DNA from: CALEUX01 sp964521525
GTDB taxonomy: Bacteria; Bacteroidota; Bacteroidia; Bacteroidales; Marinilabiliaceae
NCBI GenBank assembly: GCA_964521525.1
Contig: CAZFTD010000039.1
Location: 1-23,095 of the forward strand
Direction: 5' to 3'
DNA: 23,095 nucleotides
Positions within the stretch are counted from its first letter, which is position 1, and each line of letters opens with the position of its first letter. The notes under the pieces are model-generated. The model saw nothing but the letters and a program-made list of their open reading frames with translations. It had not been told where the DNA came from and ran no database searches. Below are positions 7,941-15,467 of the stretch, in pieces. The position numbers and the translations under genes are program-made.

Positions 7941-7961
7941 TAGTTTCAACTTTATTTTCAC

Positions 7962-7992
7962 AAAAAACCCGGAGCTTATGCCGGGTTTTTTT
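7962..7992 (+). terminator. Rho-independent terminator of pgk, bidirectional
   Basis: The stem AAAAACCCGG (7963-7972) pairs with CCGGGTTTTT (7981-7990) around an 8-nt loop and runs into a T-tract. The A/T-flanked stem could also end transcripts coming from the cysQ side. Confidence 0.85.
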
Positions 7993-8034
7993 GTTTTATA
8001 AAACTATTCCACTTGGCGTTTAATTAAACGTTAC

Positions 8035-8125
8035 GTTCTCGCTGATATGCTCTCTGATTAAATCGCTGATTTTCGCTGTACCTTCTGCGGTTTCTGCGTA
8101 TTATTCTGCGAAAATCTGCGAGAAC
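8035..8125. repeat. TCTGCG/CGCTGAT-rich element with inverted ends
   Basis: Terminal inverted 8-mers GTTCTCGC (8035-8042) and GCGAGAAC (8118-8125) bound a segment that also holds CGCTGATTTTCGC (8064-8076) and its near-complement GCGAAAATCTGCG (8108-8120, one mismatch). TCTGCG occurs four times within 37 bp (8084, 8093, 8105, 8115). Strings of this TCTGCG(A/T)AAATCTGCG type recur between genes in Bacteroidetes, from general familiarity; a copy-number check was not possible here. Confidence 0.6.
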
Positions 8126-8218
8126 CTCAGCCTTGTATAATTTAACATACACTTTAAGTGCTCCATAAAAACCATCTATTGCACCCTTTTTTAAAGCCCT
8201 GATTGCTTTATAAGACAA

Positions 8219-9061
8219 TTAATCCGATAATTTTTCCAGAAACCAATTAACATCTCTATCAGGGGCAATGGCAACAAACTGAGGGCTACGCATTTCAGAA
8301 CTGTTGTATTCTGGCGCTATTTGTTCGGGCCACTTAGCCATATACCCGCCTGATGCCAATACTATGGCGTGACCTGCTGCTATATCCCATTCCATAATTG
8401 AATCCATACGCGGATAAATATCGGCTTCTCCGGTAGCTATTTTGCAAAACTTAAGAGAACTGCCGGCCTGAACAAATACCAGGTTATTGTCAATTTTATT
8501 AAGCCGGTTTATAAACGCTCTGGTTGATTGGCTTAAATGACTTTTACTGGCAACTACCGTTAAGCCTGAACGATTAAAAAAAAGTGGTAAACGATTTCCT
8601 TTATCTGGCATTAATGCATCCATGGTAACATCAGAATCAATTTGCTCCCACACCCATGCTCCTGCTCCAACTATGCCCGCATACATGGTTTTTAAAACAG
8701 GGGCATAAATTACGCCCCATATGGGATTTCCATTCTCCATTAAAGCAATATTAACGGTAAACTCGCCATTGCGTTTAACAAACTCTCTGGTTCCATCCAG
8801 TGGGTCTACCAGCCAGTAGCGTTTCCACTGGTGCCGGTGCTTCCATATTTCAGGGTCTCCTTCTTCGCTAATAACAGGATAGCCCAATTTTGAAAGCTCC
8901 TCAACTAAAAAATGGTGGCTTAGCATATCAGCTCTGGTTAAGGGCGAATCATCGGCTTTTAATGTTATGTCAGGCCGATGACTTTTATACACATCCATTA
9001 TAAGTTTCCCTGCATAAACTGCCAATTCCAGAGTTTTAATAAATGTTTCGGGGATGTTCAT
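8219..9061 (-). CDS. cysQ: 3'(2'),5'-bisphosphate nucleotidase
   Basis: CysQ hydrolyses 3'-phosphoadenosine 5'-phosphate (PAP) to AMP, clearing the by-product of sulfate assimilation and sulfation. It belongs to the lithium-sensitive inositol monophosphatase superfamily. The metal-binding motifs are visible: ISEEGD (E66, E67), WLVDPLDGTREF (D86, D89) and MEWDIAAGHAI (W225, D226). At 280 residues the length is normal. Its ATG overlaps the stop of the upstream amidohydrolase-like gene by 4 bp (ATGA), so it is probably the last gene of the 10532-8219 unit. No other sulfur-assimilation gene lies in the window. A related inositol-phosphatase specificity cannot be excluded. Confidence 0.92.
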   Translation of the reverse strand: MNIPETFIKTLELAVYAGKLIMDVYKSHRPDITLKADDSPLTRADMLSHHFLVEELSKLGYPVISEEGDPEIWKHRHQWKRYWLVDPLDGTREFVKRNGEFTVNIALMENGNPIWGVIYAPVLKTMYAGIVGAGAWVWEQIDSDVTMDALMPDKGNRLPLFFNRSGLTVVASKSHLSQSTRAFINRLNKIDNNLVFVQAGSSLKFCKIATGEADIYPRMDSIMEWDIAAGHAIVLASGGYMAKWPEQIAPEYNSSEMRSPQFVAIAPDRDVNWFLEKLSD

Positions 9062-9684
9062 AATTGAATATTTTTAGGCTGAATAAGCCATCGGGCGCGC
9101 GATTGGGGTAACAATTTCTGATTTTGCAGGTCAATTTGCTCTAATACAACCAAACCCGAAAATAAACCCGGTTTTAACATTCCAAAAACATTGGCCATAC
9201 CAAGTTTTTCAGCCCCTTCAACAGTGGCTGTAAAAAGCAACTCTTCGAGCGATAGGTTGGAATCTTTTCCTGAAACATCCTTCATTCGCTCAAAAATGGG
9301 CACCGATGAGTTTTCGCAACCGAGAACAGATGAGCGTGATGATTCGCGTTTTGGTGATTCAACAACAAAAGGCGGATAGACCCGTGATGAAGTCTCTTTA
9401 CTCAACTTGTTGTGGCAACCAATCAGAACTGTTCCTCCAACAAGATGACGATTCAAATTTCTTTTATCATCGAACAGATTGTGGCAATCAATACATGCAT
9501 CAACCAAACCGGGAATTAAAATGCCCCCATGAAATTCAAGTGATGGTTGTTCCTTAAATCCATCCGGATAAACTGAAACGGAAACAATTTCGCCGTTATT
9601 GGTTATTTCAACAACCGGCCATTTACCAAGAGTTCCATCAGGTAAAAAGGCATAATGCGATGAAAAACGCCTAAAAGCCTTCAT
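9058..9684 (-). CDS. Miniature amidohydrolase-like protein, probably non-catalytic
   Basis: A 208-residue protein that keeps both ends of an amidohydrolase but little of the catalytic barrel. Residues 1-55 resemble the N-terminal beta-sandwich strand pairs, leading into GGILIPGLVDACIDCH (53-68). In active enzymes this segment reads PGFVxxHxH; here C64 and D66 stand where the two metal-binding histidines should be. Residues 145-182 (LSLEELLFTATVEGAEKLGM, then GMLKPGLFSGLVVLE) match the C-terminal segment of the same superfamily. Full-length relatives have about 350-400 residues, so 150-200 residues of TIM barrel are absent. The frame is intact, with no stop or frameshift, and the gene sits 8 bp after the lipoprotein gene and overlaps cysQ by 4 bp, which argues it is still expressed. 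In relatives I recall a full-length amidohydrolase or dihydroorotase next to DUF4296. Function unknown. Confidence 0.7.
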   Translation of the reverse strand: MKAFRRFSSHYAFLPDGTLGKWPVVEITNNGEIVSVSVYPDGFKEQPSLEFHGGILIPGLVDACIDCHNLFDDKRNLNRHLVGGTVLIGCHNKLSKETSSRVYPPFVVESPKRESSRSSVLGCENSSVPIFERMKDVSGKDSNLSLEELLFTATVEGAEKLGMANVFGMLKPGLFSGLVVLEQIDLQNQKLLPQSRARWLIQPKNIQL

Positions 9685-9692
9685 AAAATAGA

Positions 9693-10532
9693 TTATTGAA
9701 TAGCCTCTTCAAGTTGCAGGGCTCTCTTCGGAATTTCGTTGAGAAGACTGTCCCGAACAACTACCAGACTTATATTATCAATTTCAACAGATGACTTTAT
9801 AAGAGAATCCTGCAATAATAAAAAACCATGTATTTCAATTGGCTTAACATCTTTTCTGAGTCCAAGATTCAGTACAGCGCCCTTTTTCTGAAACGAATGG
9901 GGAACATCCTGATAAACAGTGTCAGCAGTACTATCAGCATAAAAAGCCGAAAGCATCATCCGAGGTGAACGGCTCTCATCCTCCTTTAAAAACTTATAAT
10001 AAGCCGTCAGCCTCAAATCACCATCAATCAAAAACGTATCGGTAACATAACGGAATGGAACACGTTTATCAATGGTAGCGGTTGGATAAATAACCATGGA
10101 CGTTTCACCTGTCCATAAGTTTGATGGTCGCTTTCTTAATTCTTCCTGTCTTTTTCTTTCCTGTTCGCGCTCTCTTTCAAGGGCAATGCGCACTTCGGCT
10201 TCTCGTTTACTGAGTATTACAATGGCCCGGTCGTACACATACTGGTATATTTCCGGGTTATCCACATACCATCTCCGAATGGTATCAAACTGTTCCGAGG
10301 TAAGCCCATATTTTTCAAGAACACTTCGGTAGTACCCTGGCTGATTTCCACCGGGTGCATACGAGTAATTATTACCGTAATTCATAGCACTTTCAACCAA
10401 ATGAAGTTCAGCTACAATTTCAGCCATTTTATCAGGCTTAGGAAAGCCTTTGGGAACACGATATTTTTTACACCCCGGAAATACCAGAAGCGAAATAATA
10501 ATCAATGCCAGTATAAAACGTATTCCTTTCAC
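9693..10532 (-). CDS. DUF4296-domain lipoprotein
   Basis: A predicted outer-membrane or periplasmic lipoprotein of 279 residues. The N-terminus is a lipoprotein signal (hydrophobic LALIIISLLVF, lipobox FPGC with C21). Residues about 30-125 match the DUF4296 pattern, including PDKMAEIVAELHLVES and the YGLTSEQFDTIRRWYVDNPE stretch. A highly charged helix follows (about 130-155, EREREQERKRQEELRKR), then a beta-rich C-terminal part. The family is specific to Bacteroidetes and has no known function. The start codon is GTG, chosen because it gives the expected MKGIRF leader. It is the first gene of the unit that continues with the amidohydrolase-like gene and cysQ. Confidence 0.88.
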   Translation of the reverse strand: MKGIRFILALIIISLLVFPGCKKYRVPKGFPKPDKMAEIVAELHLVESAMNYGNNYSYAPGGNQPGYYRSVLEKYGLTSEQFDTIRRWYVDNPEIYQYVYDRAIVILSKREAEVRIALEREREQERKRQEELRKRPSNLWTGETSMVIYPTATIDKRVPFRYVTDTFLIDGDLRLTAYYKFLKEDESRSPRMMLSAFYADSTADTVYQDVPHSFQKKGAVLNLGLRKDVKPIEIHGFLLLQDSLIKSSVEIDNISLVVVRDSLLNEIPKRALQLEEAIQ

Positions 10533-10585
10533 GTGTCGACTTTTATTTAAATTTAAAGTTCAGGGATATTATTTAGCCTCCTAAG

Positions 10586-10637
10586 TTTACAGGAATTTTA
10601 TAATTTAAAAAAAATCAAAGCTTATTAAACCTGTAAA
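10586..10637. repeat. 8-bp inverted repeat in the leader of the DUF4296 unit
   Basis: TTTACAGG (10586-10593) and CCTGTAAA (10630-10637) are perfect inverted copies separated by 36 AT-rich bases. They lie between the predicted promoter and the GTG start of the lipoprotein gene. A loop this long makes a terminator unlikely; spaced operator half-sites or chance are the alternatives. Confidence 0.4.
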
Positions 10638-10642
10638 TTTTG

Positions 10643-10650
10643 CAAATATA
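10643..10650 (-). promoter_or_regulatory. Predicted -7 box for the DUF4296-amidohydrolase-cysQ unit
   Basis: On the minus strand TATATTTG matches TAnnTTTG. It sits only 12 bp past the stop codon of the sugar transferase gene, so the downstream unit probably has its own promoter. No clear -33 element is seen. Confidence 0.45.
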
Positions 10651-10661
10651 GTTTCAATTAA

Positions 10662-12056
10662 TCATTGGCCATCCCCCCTTAATACTGTTCGAATGGTTTT
10701 TAAAAATATAATAAAATCGAGTTTTAATGACCAGTTATCAATGTACTGCATGTCCATTTTCATCCACTCTTCGAAAGGAATGGAGTTCCGACCTGAAACC
10801 TGCCAGATACAGGTAATGCCGGGTTTCATCGACAAGCGGCGTAACTGCCAGCGTTCATACTGCTTAACCTCTTCGGGAATAGGCGGGCGTGGCCCTACTA
10901 CTGACATTTCACCCATTAATACATTAAAAAACTGAGGTAATTCATCAAGACTGGTTTTTCTTAAAAAACGACCAACTTTAGTTATCCGCGGATCGTTTGA
11001 TATTTTAAAAACAGGACCATCCATTTCATTTTGTTCTTCCAGTTGACACTTTAAATCCTCTGCGTTTGCAACCATGGTTCTGAACTTATACACCAAAAAC
11101 CTTCTCCCTCTGAGGCCAACTCTTTTTTGTTTAAACAGTACAGGCCCTTTGGAATCGAACTTAATAGCCAAAGCTATTGCCAGAAATAAAGGAGATAAAA
11201 AAATTAACACAAGCAAAGAAAAAATCACATCAAAAGCCCTCTTTATTTTTACCTCCAAATAGTTAAACGATTTACTCGAAACAGTGAGCAAAGGTAAGGT
11301 GTCGAAATAATGTAGATGGGTTTTATTAGCCAACATATTAAAAAACGGTGAGTACATTCTGAAAACAACGCCCATTTCGGAACATATGGCCACAAGGTTT
11401 TGCACCTCGTTTTGGGCGGTGGTTTCTTTTAATAAAATAACTTCATCGATGGCTTTATCTCTTAATAACTGCTCTACATTTGAATTTTCAGGTAAAATTG
11501 GTATCCTGTCATCAAATTCTATATTGGTTGATTGTGGTGCTATATGTGCCACAATTCTATATCCCCATTCAGGATGTTGTATAATTCTCTTTAAAAACGA
11601 CTTGGCGGTTTGATCACCGATAACAAGAATATTTAATGAATTAAAACCCTTTTTTCTCGATGTTTTTAGATAGCGATATACAATGACTTTTAATAAAAAT
11701 GTAATAAGAATGTCGATTATTACAAATAATAGTAACGCTTTAATCCCAAAATGAAACAACCCAAACAAATAAATAAAAATTGCAAGAAGAGTAGTCCCAA
11801 ATACTGCCATCCCAATACAATTAAACAACACGGCAGAATAAGGTCGGGAACGTAAAATTGAATTGACTCCCAGTCCCTTATCTAACAAATACCAAATAAT
11901 AATAATAAGGAGGTTTAAAATTATATAATCTTTATCATTATTCCACCATAAACTGCCAACTTCAAGATAATAAACAGCACTCATGCTTAGCACAGCAACC
12001 ACAATATCGGCGATGGCTAAAAAATTGCTGACAACGTTATCTTTTTCCCTCAACAT
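10662..12056 (-). CDS. Polyprenyl-phosphate sugar-1-phosphate transferase (WcaJ/WbaP type)
   Basis: This initiating transferase moves a sugar-1-phosphate from a nucleotide sugar to undecaprenyl phosphate in the inner membrane, the first step of exopolysaccharide, capsule or O-antigen repeat assembly. Four N-terminal membrane helices (about residues 10-130) lead to a CoA-binding-like domain (NILVIGD at about 142-148) and then the catalytic domain (about 270-458). The latter opens with KRAFDVIFSLL, a re-entrant hydrophobic helix, FKQKRVG and VYKFRTM. It continues with TSLDELPQFFNVLMGEMSVVGPRP and the C-terminal WQVSGRNSI segment. The upstream TTG at 12062 would add two residues; the ATG at 12056 is preferred. 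No other glycosyltransferase genes are adjacent, so the sugar cannot be named from context. Confidence 0.93.
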   Translation of the reverse strand: MLREKDNVVSNFLAIADIVVAVLSMSAVYYLEVGSLWWNNDKDYIILNLLIIIIWYLLDKGLGVNSILRSRPYSAVLFNCIGMAVFGTTLLAIFIYLFGLFHFGIKALLLFVIIDILITFLLKVIVYRYLKTSRKKGFNSLNILVIGDQTAKSFLKRIIQHPEWGYRIVAHIAPQSTNIEFDDRIPILPENSNVEQLLRDKAIDEVILLKETTAQNEVQNLVAICSEMGVVFRMYSPFFNMLANKTHLHYFDTLPLLTVSSKSFNYLEVKIKRAFDVIFSLLVLIFLSPLFLAIALAIKFDSKGPVLFKQKRVGLRGRRFLVYKFRTMVANAEDLKCQLEEQNEMDGPVFKISNDPRITKVGRFLRKTSLDELPQFFNVLMGEMSVVGPRPPIPEEVKQYERWQLRRLSMKPGITCIWQVSGRNSIPFEEWMKMDMQYIDNWSLKLDFIIFLKTIRTVLRGDGQ

Positions 12057-12099
12057 TTTCAACTTATATTATTTCACTATAAATAATTTGATACAGCAG

Positions 12100-12107
12100 C
12101 AAAGTTA
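12100..12107 (-). promoter_or_regulatory. Predicted -7 box of the sugar transferase promoter
   Basis: On the minus strand TAACTTTG matches TAnnTTTG, about 43 bp before the ATG at 12056. A well-spaced -33 element is not apparent. Confidence 0.45.
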
Positions 12108-12641
12108 ATTAAAATAGCACCCAATTTCTTCCTGATCTTCCAAAACCTTTCGGTTAAAAGAACAATTACATTAAAAGCAATCAGGCAAAAATTAGATTTG
12201 TTATTCACCGATTAAGGATATGAATCATAGATTCCGTTACAGACTTTTTTTTGACAAAGTTGGCTGTAATAAAAAATGTACCTCCAAACCTTAATTCCAA
12301 CCAAGGGTCTGATTATACGCGCAATATCCCAGCTAAGGCCATTCATAAATAATCACTGACCTTGATTTGTCCTTTTTATATCATATTAGATGTAAATTAT
12401 AACCATTAGTTGCTTTAATCAGAAAAAAAATATTGTCCCCGTCTTAACGCAATAAGTCCTGCAAGGTGGTTATAAAAAGCTAATGTTAATAACTTTCCAT
12501 TTTTTGGAATTTATCAGTAAGTTTCGATGAATTGAAGTGTTAAAATATATTTAAACCGTATTGTATATAATAAATACTCAAGACAATAAAAACTTCCAAC
12601 AAATGGAACAAAAAAAATACTTATATTTTATAAACTTTTCT
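12108..12641. other. AT-rich gap between divergent sugar transferase and nrdJ
   Basis: About 530 bp without a recognisable gene, RNA or riboswitch. No cobalamin riboswitch core was recognised, although nrdJ downstream depends on B12. The longest ATG frames are a few dozen codons and look random. The regulatory sequences of nrdJ begin at about 12642. Confidence 0.6.
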
Positions 12642-12722
12642 TTTTGGAAAACTTTTCACTATTTTCAAAAACTATTTCGAGCTGATTTTCTTTTACTTAG
12701 GCTTTAATTTTGGAAAACTTTT
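12642..12722 (+). repeat. Two exact copies of TTTTGGAAAACTTTT upstream of nrdJ
   Basis: The 15-mer occurs at 12642-12656 and 12708-12722, 66 bp apart in the same orientation. The second copy ends 17 bp before the predicted -7 box, so it covers the region where a -33 element would lie. A TGTTGATAA sequence, one base from a DnaA-box complement, follows at 12729-12737. This may be an operator pair; that is inference. Confidence 0.5.
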
Positions 12723-12739
12723 TAATACTGTTGATAAAA

Positions 12740-12775
12740 TAAATTTGCCAAAAGGAACAACCTTTTCTATCTTGC
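12740..12775 (+). promoter_or_regulatory. Predicted nrdJ promoter region with two candidate -7 boxes
   Basis: TAAATTTG at 12740-12747 is a perfect TAnnTTTG match. Alternatively the TTTG inside it (12744-12747) may act as a -33 element for TATCTTGC at 12768-12775, with a 20-bp spacer. Either choice leaves a leader of about 60-90 nt before the ATG at 12842. Confidence 0.45.
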
Positions 12776-12841
12776 ATTCACGAAAATTTCTAAACAGAAC
12801 AATATTAACCTTCATCTTAACAGAGGATTAAAAAAGTCATC

Positions 12842-15403
12842 ATGGAAGTACAAGAATTGCACAAGAGTTCCGAAGCAGGTACCGAAAAAATTTACACCAA
12901 CGAAGAAGCATTTCAGGCTGCTTTAAAATATTTTAAAGGCGATGAGCTGGCTGCCCGCGTTTGGGTAAATAAATATGCTTTAAAGGATTCAGACGGAAAC
13001 TTATATGAATTAACACCGGATGACATGCACTGGCGACTTGTTCGTGAGATTTCCAGAATTGAAAAAAGGTACCCGAACCCAATGCCCGAAGAAAAAATAT
13101 TTGAGCTTTTCCGAAATTTCACATACATCATTCCTCAGGGAGGCCCTATGGCCGGAATCGGCAACGATTTTCAAATAGCATCTCTTTCAAACTGCTTTGT
13201 TATTGGCGATAATGGGCCATCCGATTCTTATGGTGGCATTATGAAAACCGACCAGGAACAAGTGCAATTAATGAAGCGGCGCGGAGGCGTTGGGCACGAT
13301 TTGTCACACATCAGACCCAAAGGTTCGCCTGTTAAAAACTCCGCACTTACTTCAACAGGCATTGTTCCTTTTATGGAGCGCTTTTCAAACTCAACCCGCG
13401 AAGTTGCTCAGGACGGGCGCCGGGGCGCTTTAATGCTAAGCGTTTCTATTAAGCACCCCGACTCAGAGAAGTTCATCGATGCCAAAATGGAACAGGGAAA
13501 AATTACCGGTGCTAACGTTTCTGTTAAGATTGATGATGATTTTATGCGCTCGGTGGTTGAAGAAAAACCCTACATTCAACAATACCCGGTTGACTCATAC
13601 AGCCCTAAATACCGAAAAGAAATTGACGCACAGGCCCTTTGGTCTAAGATTGTTCACAATGCATGGAAATCAGCCGAACCGGGAATTCTTTTCTGGGATA
13701 CCATTATTCGTGAGTCGGTACCCGATTGCTATGCCGATTTAGGTTACCGTACCGTTAGCACCAACCCATGTGGTGAAATCCCGCTTTGCCCATACGATAG
13801 TTGTCGACTAATTGCTGTTAACCTCTATTCATACGTTGAAAACCCATTTAAAACCAATGCAAAATTCAATTTCGAGCTTTTCAGAGAACATGTGGGTTAT
13901 GCACAGCGCATCATGGACGACATCATTGATTTGGAGCTTGAGAAGATTGATGCTATTGTAAGAAAAATTGATAACGACCCCGAAACCGATGAAGTTAAAC
14001 GTGTAGAACGTAACCTGTGGATGAACATTCGTCGCAAAGCCACCGAAGGCCGGCGTACCGGTGTGGGCATTACTGGGGAGGGCGACATGCTTGCGGCGCT
14101 CGGATTACGATATGGAAGCGATATCGCCATCGATTTCTCTGCCGAAGTGCATAAAAACCTTGCAATAGCAGCCTACAGCACATCAGTTGATCTGGCTGCC
14201 GAACGAGGCGCTTTCCCTATTTACAGCACCGAAAGAGAAAAAAACAATCCGTTTATTCAACGCTTAAAGAATGCCGATCCGGCGATGTATGAAAAAATGT
14301 CGCGCGTGGGACGTCGTAATATTGCCTTATTAACCATTGCCCCCACCGGAACCACCAGCTTAATGACGCAAACCACCAGTGGCATTGAGCCGGTATTTCT
14401 TCCGGTTTACAAGCGCCGCAGAAAGGTGAATCCAAACGACCCAATGGTTCGAGTTGACTTTATTGACGAAGTTGGCGACAGCTGGGAAGAATACATTGTT
14501 TTCCATCACAAATTTTTAACATGGATGGAAGTCAATGGTTTTGACACTACCAAAAATTACACTCAGGAAGAACTTGACGCTTTAGTTGAACAGTCGCCTT
14601 ACTACAAGGCTACTTCCAACGATGTAGACTGGATGAGCAAAGTACGCATGCAAGGCGAGATCCAAAAATGGGTCGACCACTCCATCAGCGTAACCATAAA
14701 CCTCCCAAATTCCGCAACCGAAGAGTTGGTTGGCCAACTTTATGTTGAAGCATGGAAAAGCGGATGCAAAGGCGTTACTGTTTATCGTGATGGCTCACGC
14801 TCGGGTGTTTTAATAGCCAGCGGAAGTGAGAAAAAAGAAGAGGAACTTTCCAAATTTCCAAAAAAACGTCCACAAGTGCTGGAAGCCGATGTGGTACGTT
14901 TCCAAAATAACAAGGAAAAATGGATTGCTTTTGTAGGACTTCTGGATGGTCGTCCGTATGAAATTTTCACCGGATTAGCCGATGATGACGAAGGCATTTT
15001 GCTCCCCAAATCGGTGCTGAAGGGTAGTATTATTAAAAATTATGAAGAAGACGACACATCACGTTACGACTTCCAGTATGTTAACAAACGTGGTTATAAA
15101 ACCACCATCGAAGGGTTGTCGTTTAAATTCAACAAAGAATATTGGAATTATGCCAAATTAATTTCAGGCGTTCTTCGTCATGGTATGCCAATTGAAGATG
15201 TTTTGCACCTTGTAGCAGGCCTTCAGCTCGACAACGAAACCATCAACAACTGGAAAAATGGTGTGGAACGTGCGCTCAAGAAATATATTCCAAACGGAAC
15301 CAAAGCGCGCAGAGGACATTGCGAAAACTGCGGATCCGACAGTCTTGTTTATCAGGAAGGTTGCTTGATATGTACCAGCTGCGGCTCGTCAAAATGCGGA
15401 TGA
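12842..15403 (+). CDS. nrdJ: Adenosylcobalamin-dependent (class II) ribonucleoside-diphosphate reductase
   Basis: NrdJ reduces ribonucleotides to deoxyribonucleotides using a thiyl radical generated from adenosylcobalamin, and works with or without oxygen. The catalytic motif is NPCGE with N308, C310 (radical cysteine) and E312. C118 (SLSNC) and C321 (CPYDSC) are spaced as the redox-active pair of the Thermotoga enzyme. Other landmarks are RRGGVGHDLSHIRP, the phosphate-binding APTGTTS loop, and ITGEGDMLAALGLRYG. The last 30 residues hold a cysteine cluster (C827, C830, C841, C844, C847, C852), a zinc-ribbon or disulfide-shuttle tail seen in class II enzymes. No N-terminal ATP-cone is evident. 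At 853 residues the length is normal. It is a single-gene unit with its own promoter and terminator. Confidence 0.97.
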   Translation: MEVQELHKSSEAGTEKIYTNEEAFQAALKYFKGDELAARVWVNKYALKDSDGNLYELTPDDMHWRLVREISRIEKRYPNPMPEEKIFELFRNFTYIIPQGGPMAGIGNDFQIASLSNCFVIGDNGPSDSYGGIMKTDQEQVQLMKRRGGVGHDLSHIRPKGSPVKNSALTSTGIVPFMERFSNSTREVAQDGRRGALMLSVSIKHPDSEKFIDAKMEQGKITGANVSVKIDDDFMRSVVEEKPYIQQYPVDSYSPKYRKEIDAQALWSKIVHNAWKSAEPGILFWDTIIRESVPDCYADLGYRTVSTNPCGEIPLCPYDSCRLIAVNLYSYVENPFKTNAKFNFELFREHVGYAQRIMDDIIDLELEKIDAIVRKIDNDPETDEVKRVERNLWMNIRRKATEGRRTGVGITGEGDMLAALGLRYGSDIAIDFSAEVHKNLAIAAYSTSVDLAAERGAFPIYSTEREKNNPFIQRLKNADPAMYEKMSRVGRRNIALLTIAPTGTTSLMTQTTSGIEPVFLPVYKRRRKVNPNDPMVRVDFIDEVGDSWEEYIVFHHKFLTWMEVNGFDTTKNYTQEELDALVEQSPYYKATSNDVDWMSKVRMQGEIQKWVDHSISVTINLPNSATEELVGQLYVEAWKSGCKGVTVYRDGSRSGVLIASGSEKKEEELSKFPKKRPQVLEADVVRFQNNKEKWIAFVGLLDGRPYEIFTGLADDDEGILLPKSVLKGSIIKNYEEDDTSRYDFQYVNKRGYKTTIEGLSFKFNKEYWNYAKLISGVLRHGMPIEDVLHLVAGLQLDNETINNWKNGVERALKKYIPNGTKARRGHCENCGSDSLVYQEGCLICTSCGSSKCG

Positions 15404-15428
15404 TTTGATGTGCTATATGTAAACCCAA

Positions 15429-15467
15429 AGAGAGGCGATGTTTTCCGGCATCGCCTCTCTTTTTTTA
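15429..15467 (+). terminator. Strong rho-independent terminator of nrdJ
   Basis: A perfect 12-bp stem AGAGAGGCGATG (15429-15440) pairs with CATCGCCTCTCT (15449-15460) around an 8-nt loop, followed by a run of T. It lies between the convergent nrdJ and CotH genes and touches the latter's stop codon. Confidence 0.9.

Noticed and set aside
8024..8218. 64-codon arginine-rich frame on the minus strand, adjoining cysQ
   Set aside because: Its start would be TTG and its C-terminal half is the translation of the TCTGCG repeat. The composition (RRIIRRNRRR) is what such repeats encode by chance, and no family is recognised.
12108..12841. Cobalamin riboswitch ahead of the B12-dependent reductase
   Set aside because: No conserved B12-box or core stem was recognised by eye in the leader; a covariance-model search would settle it.
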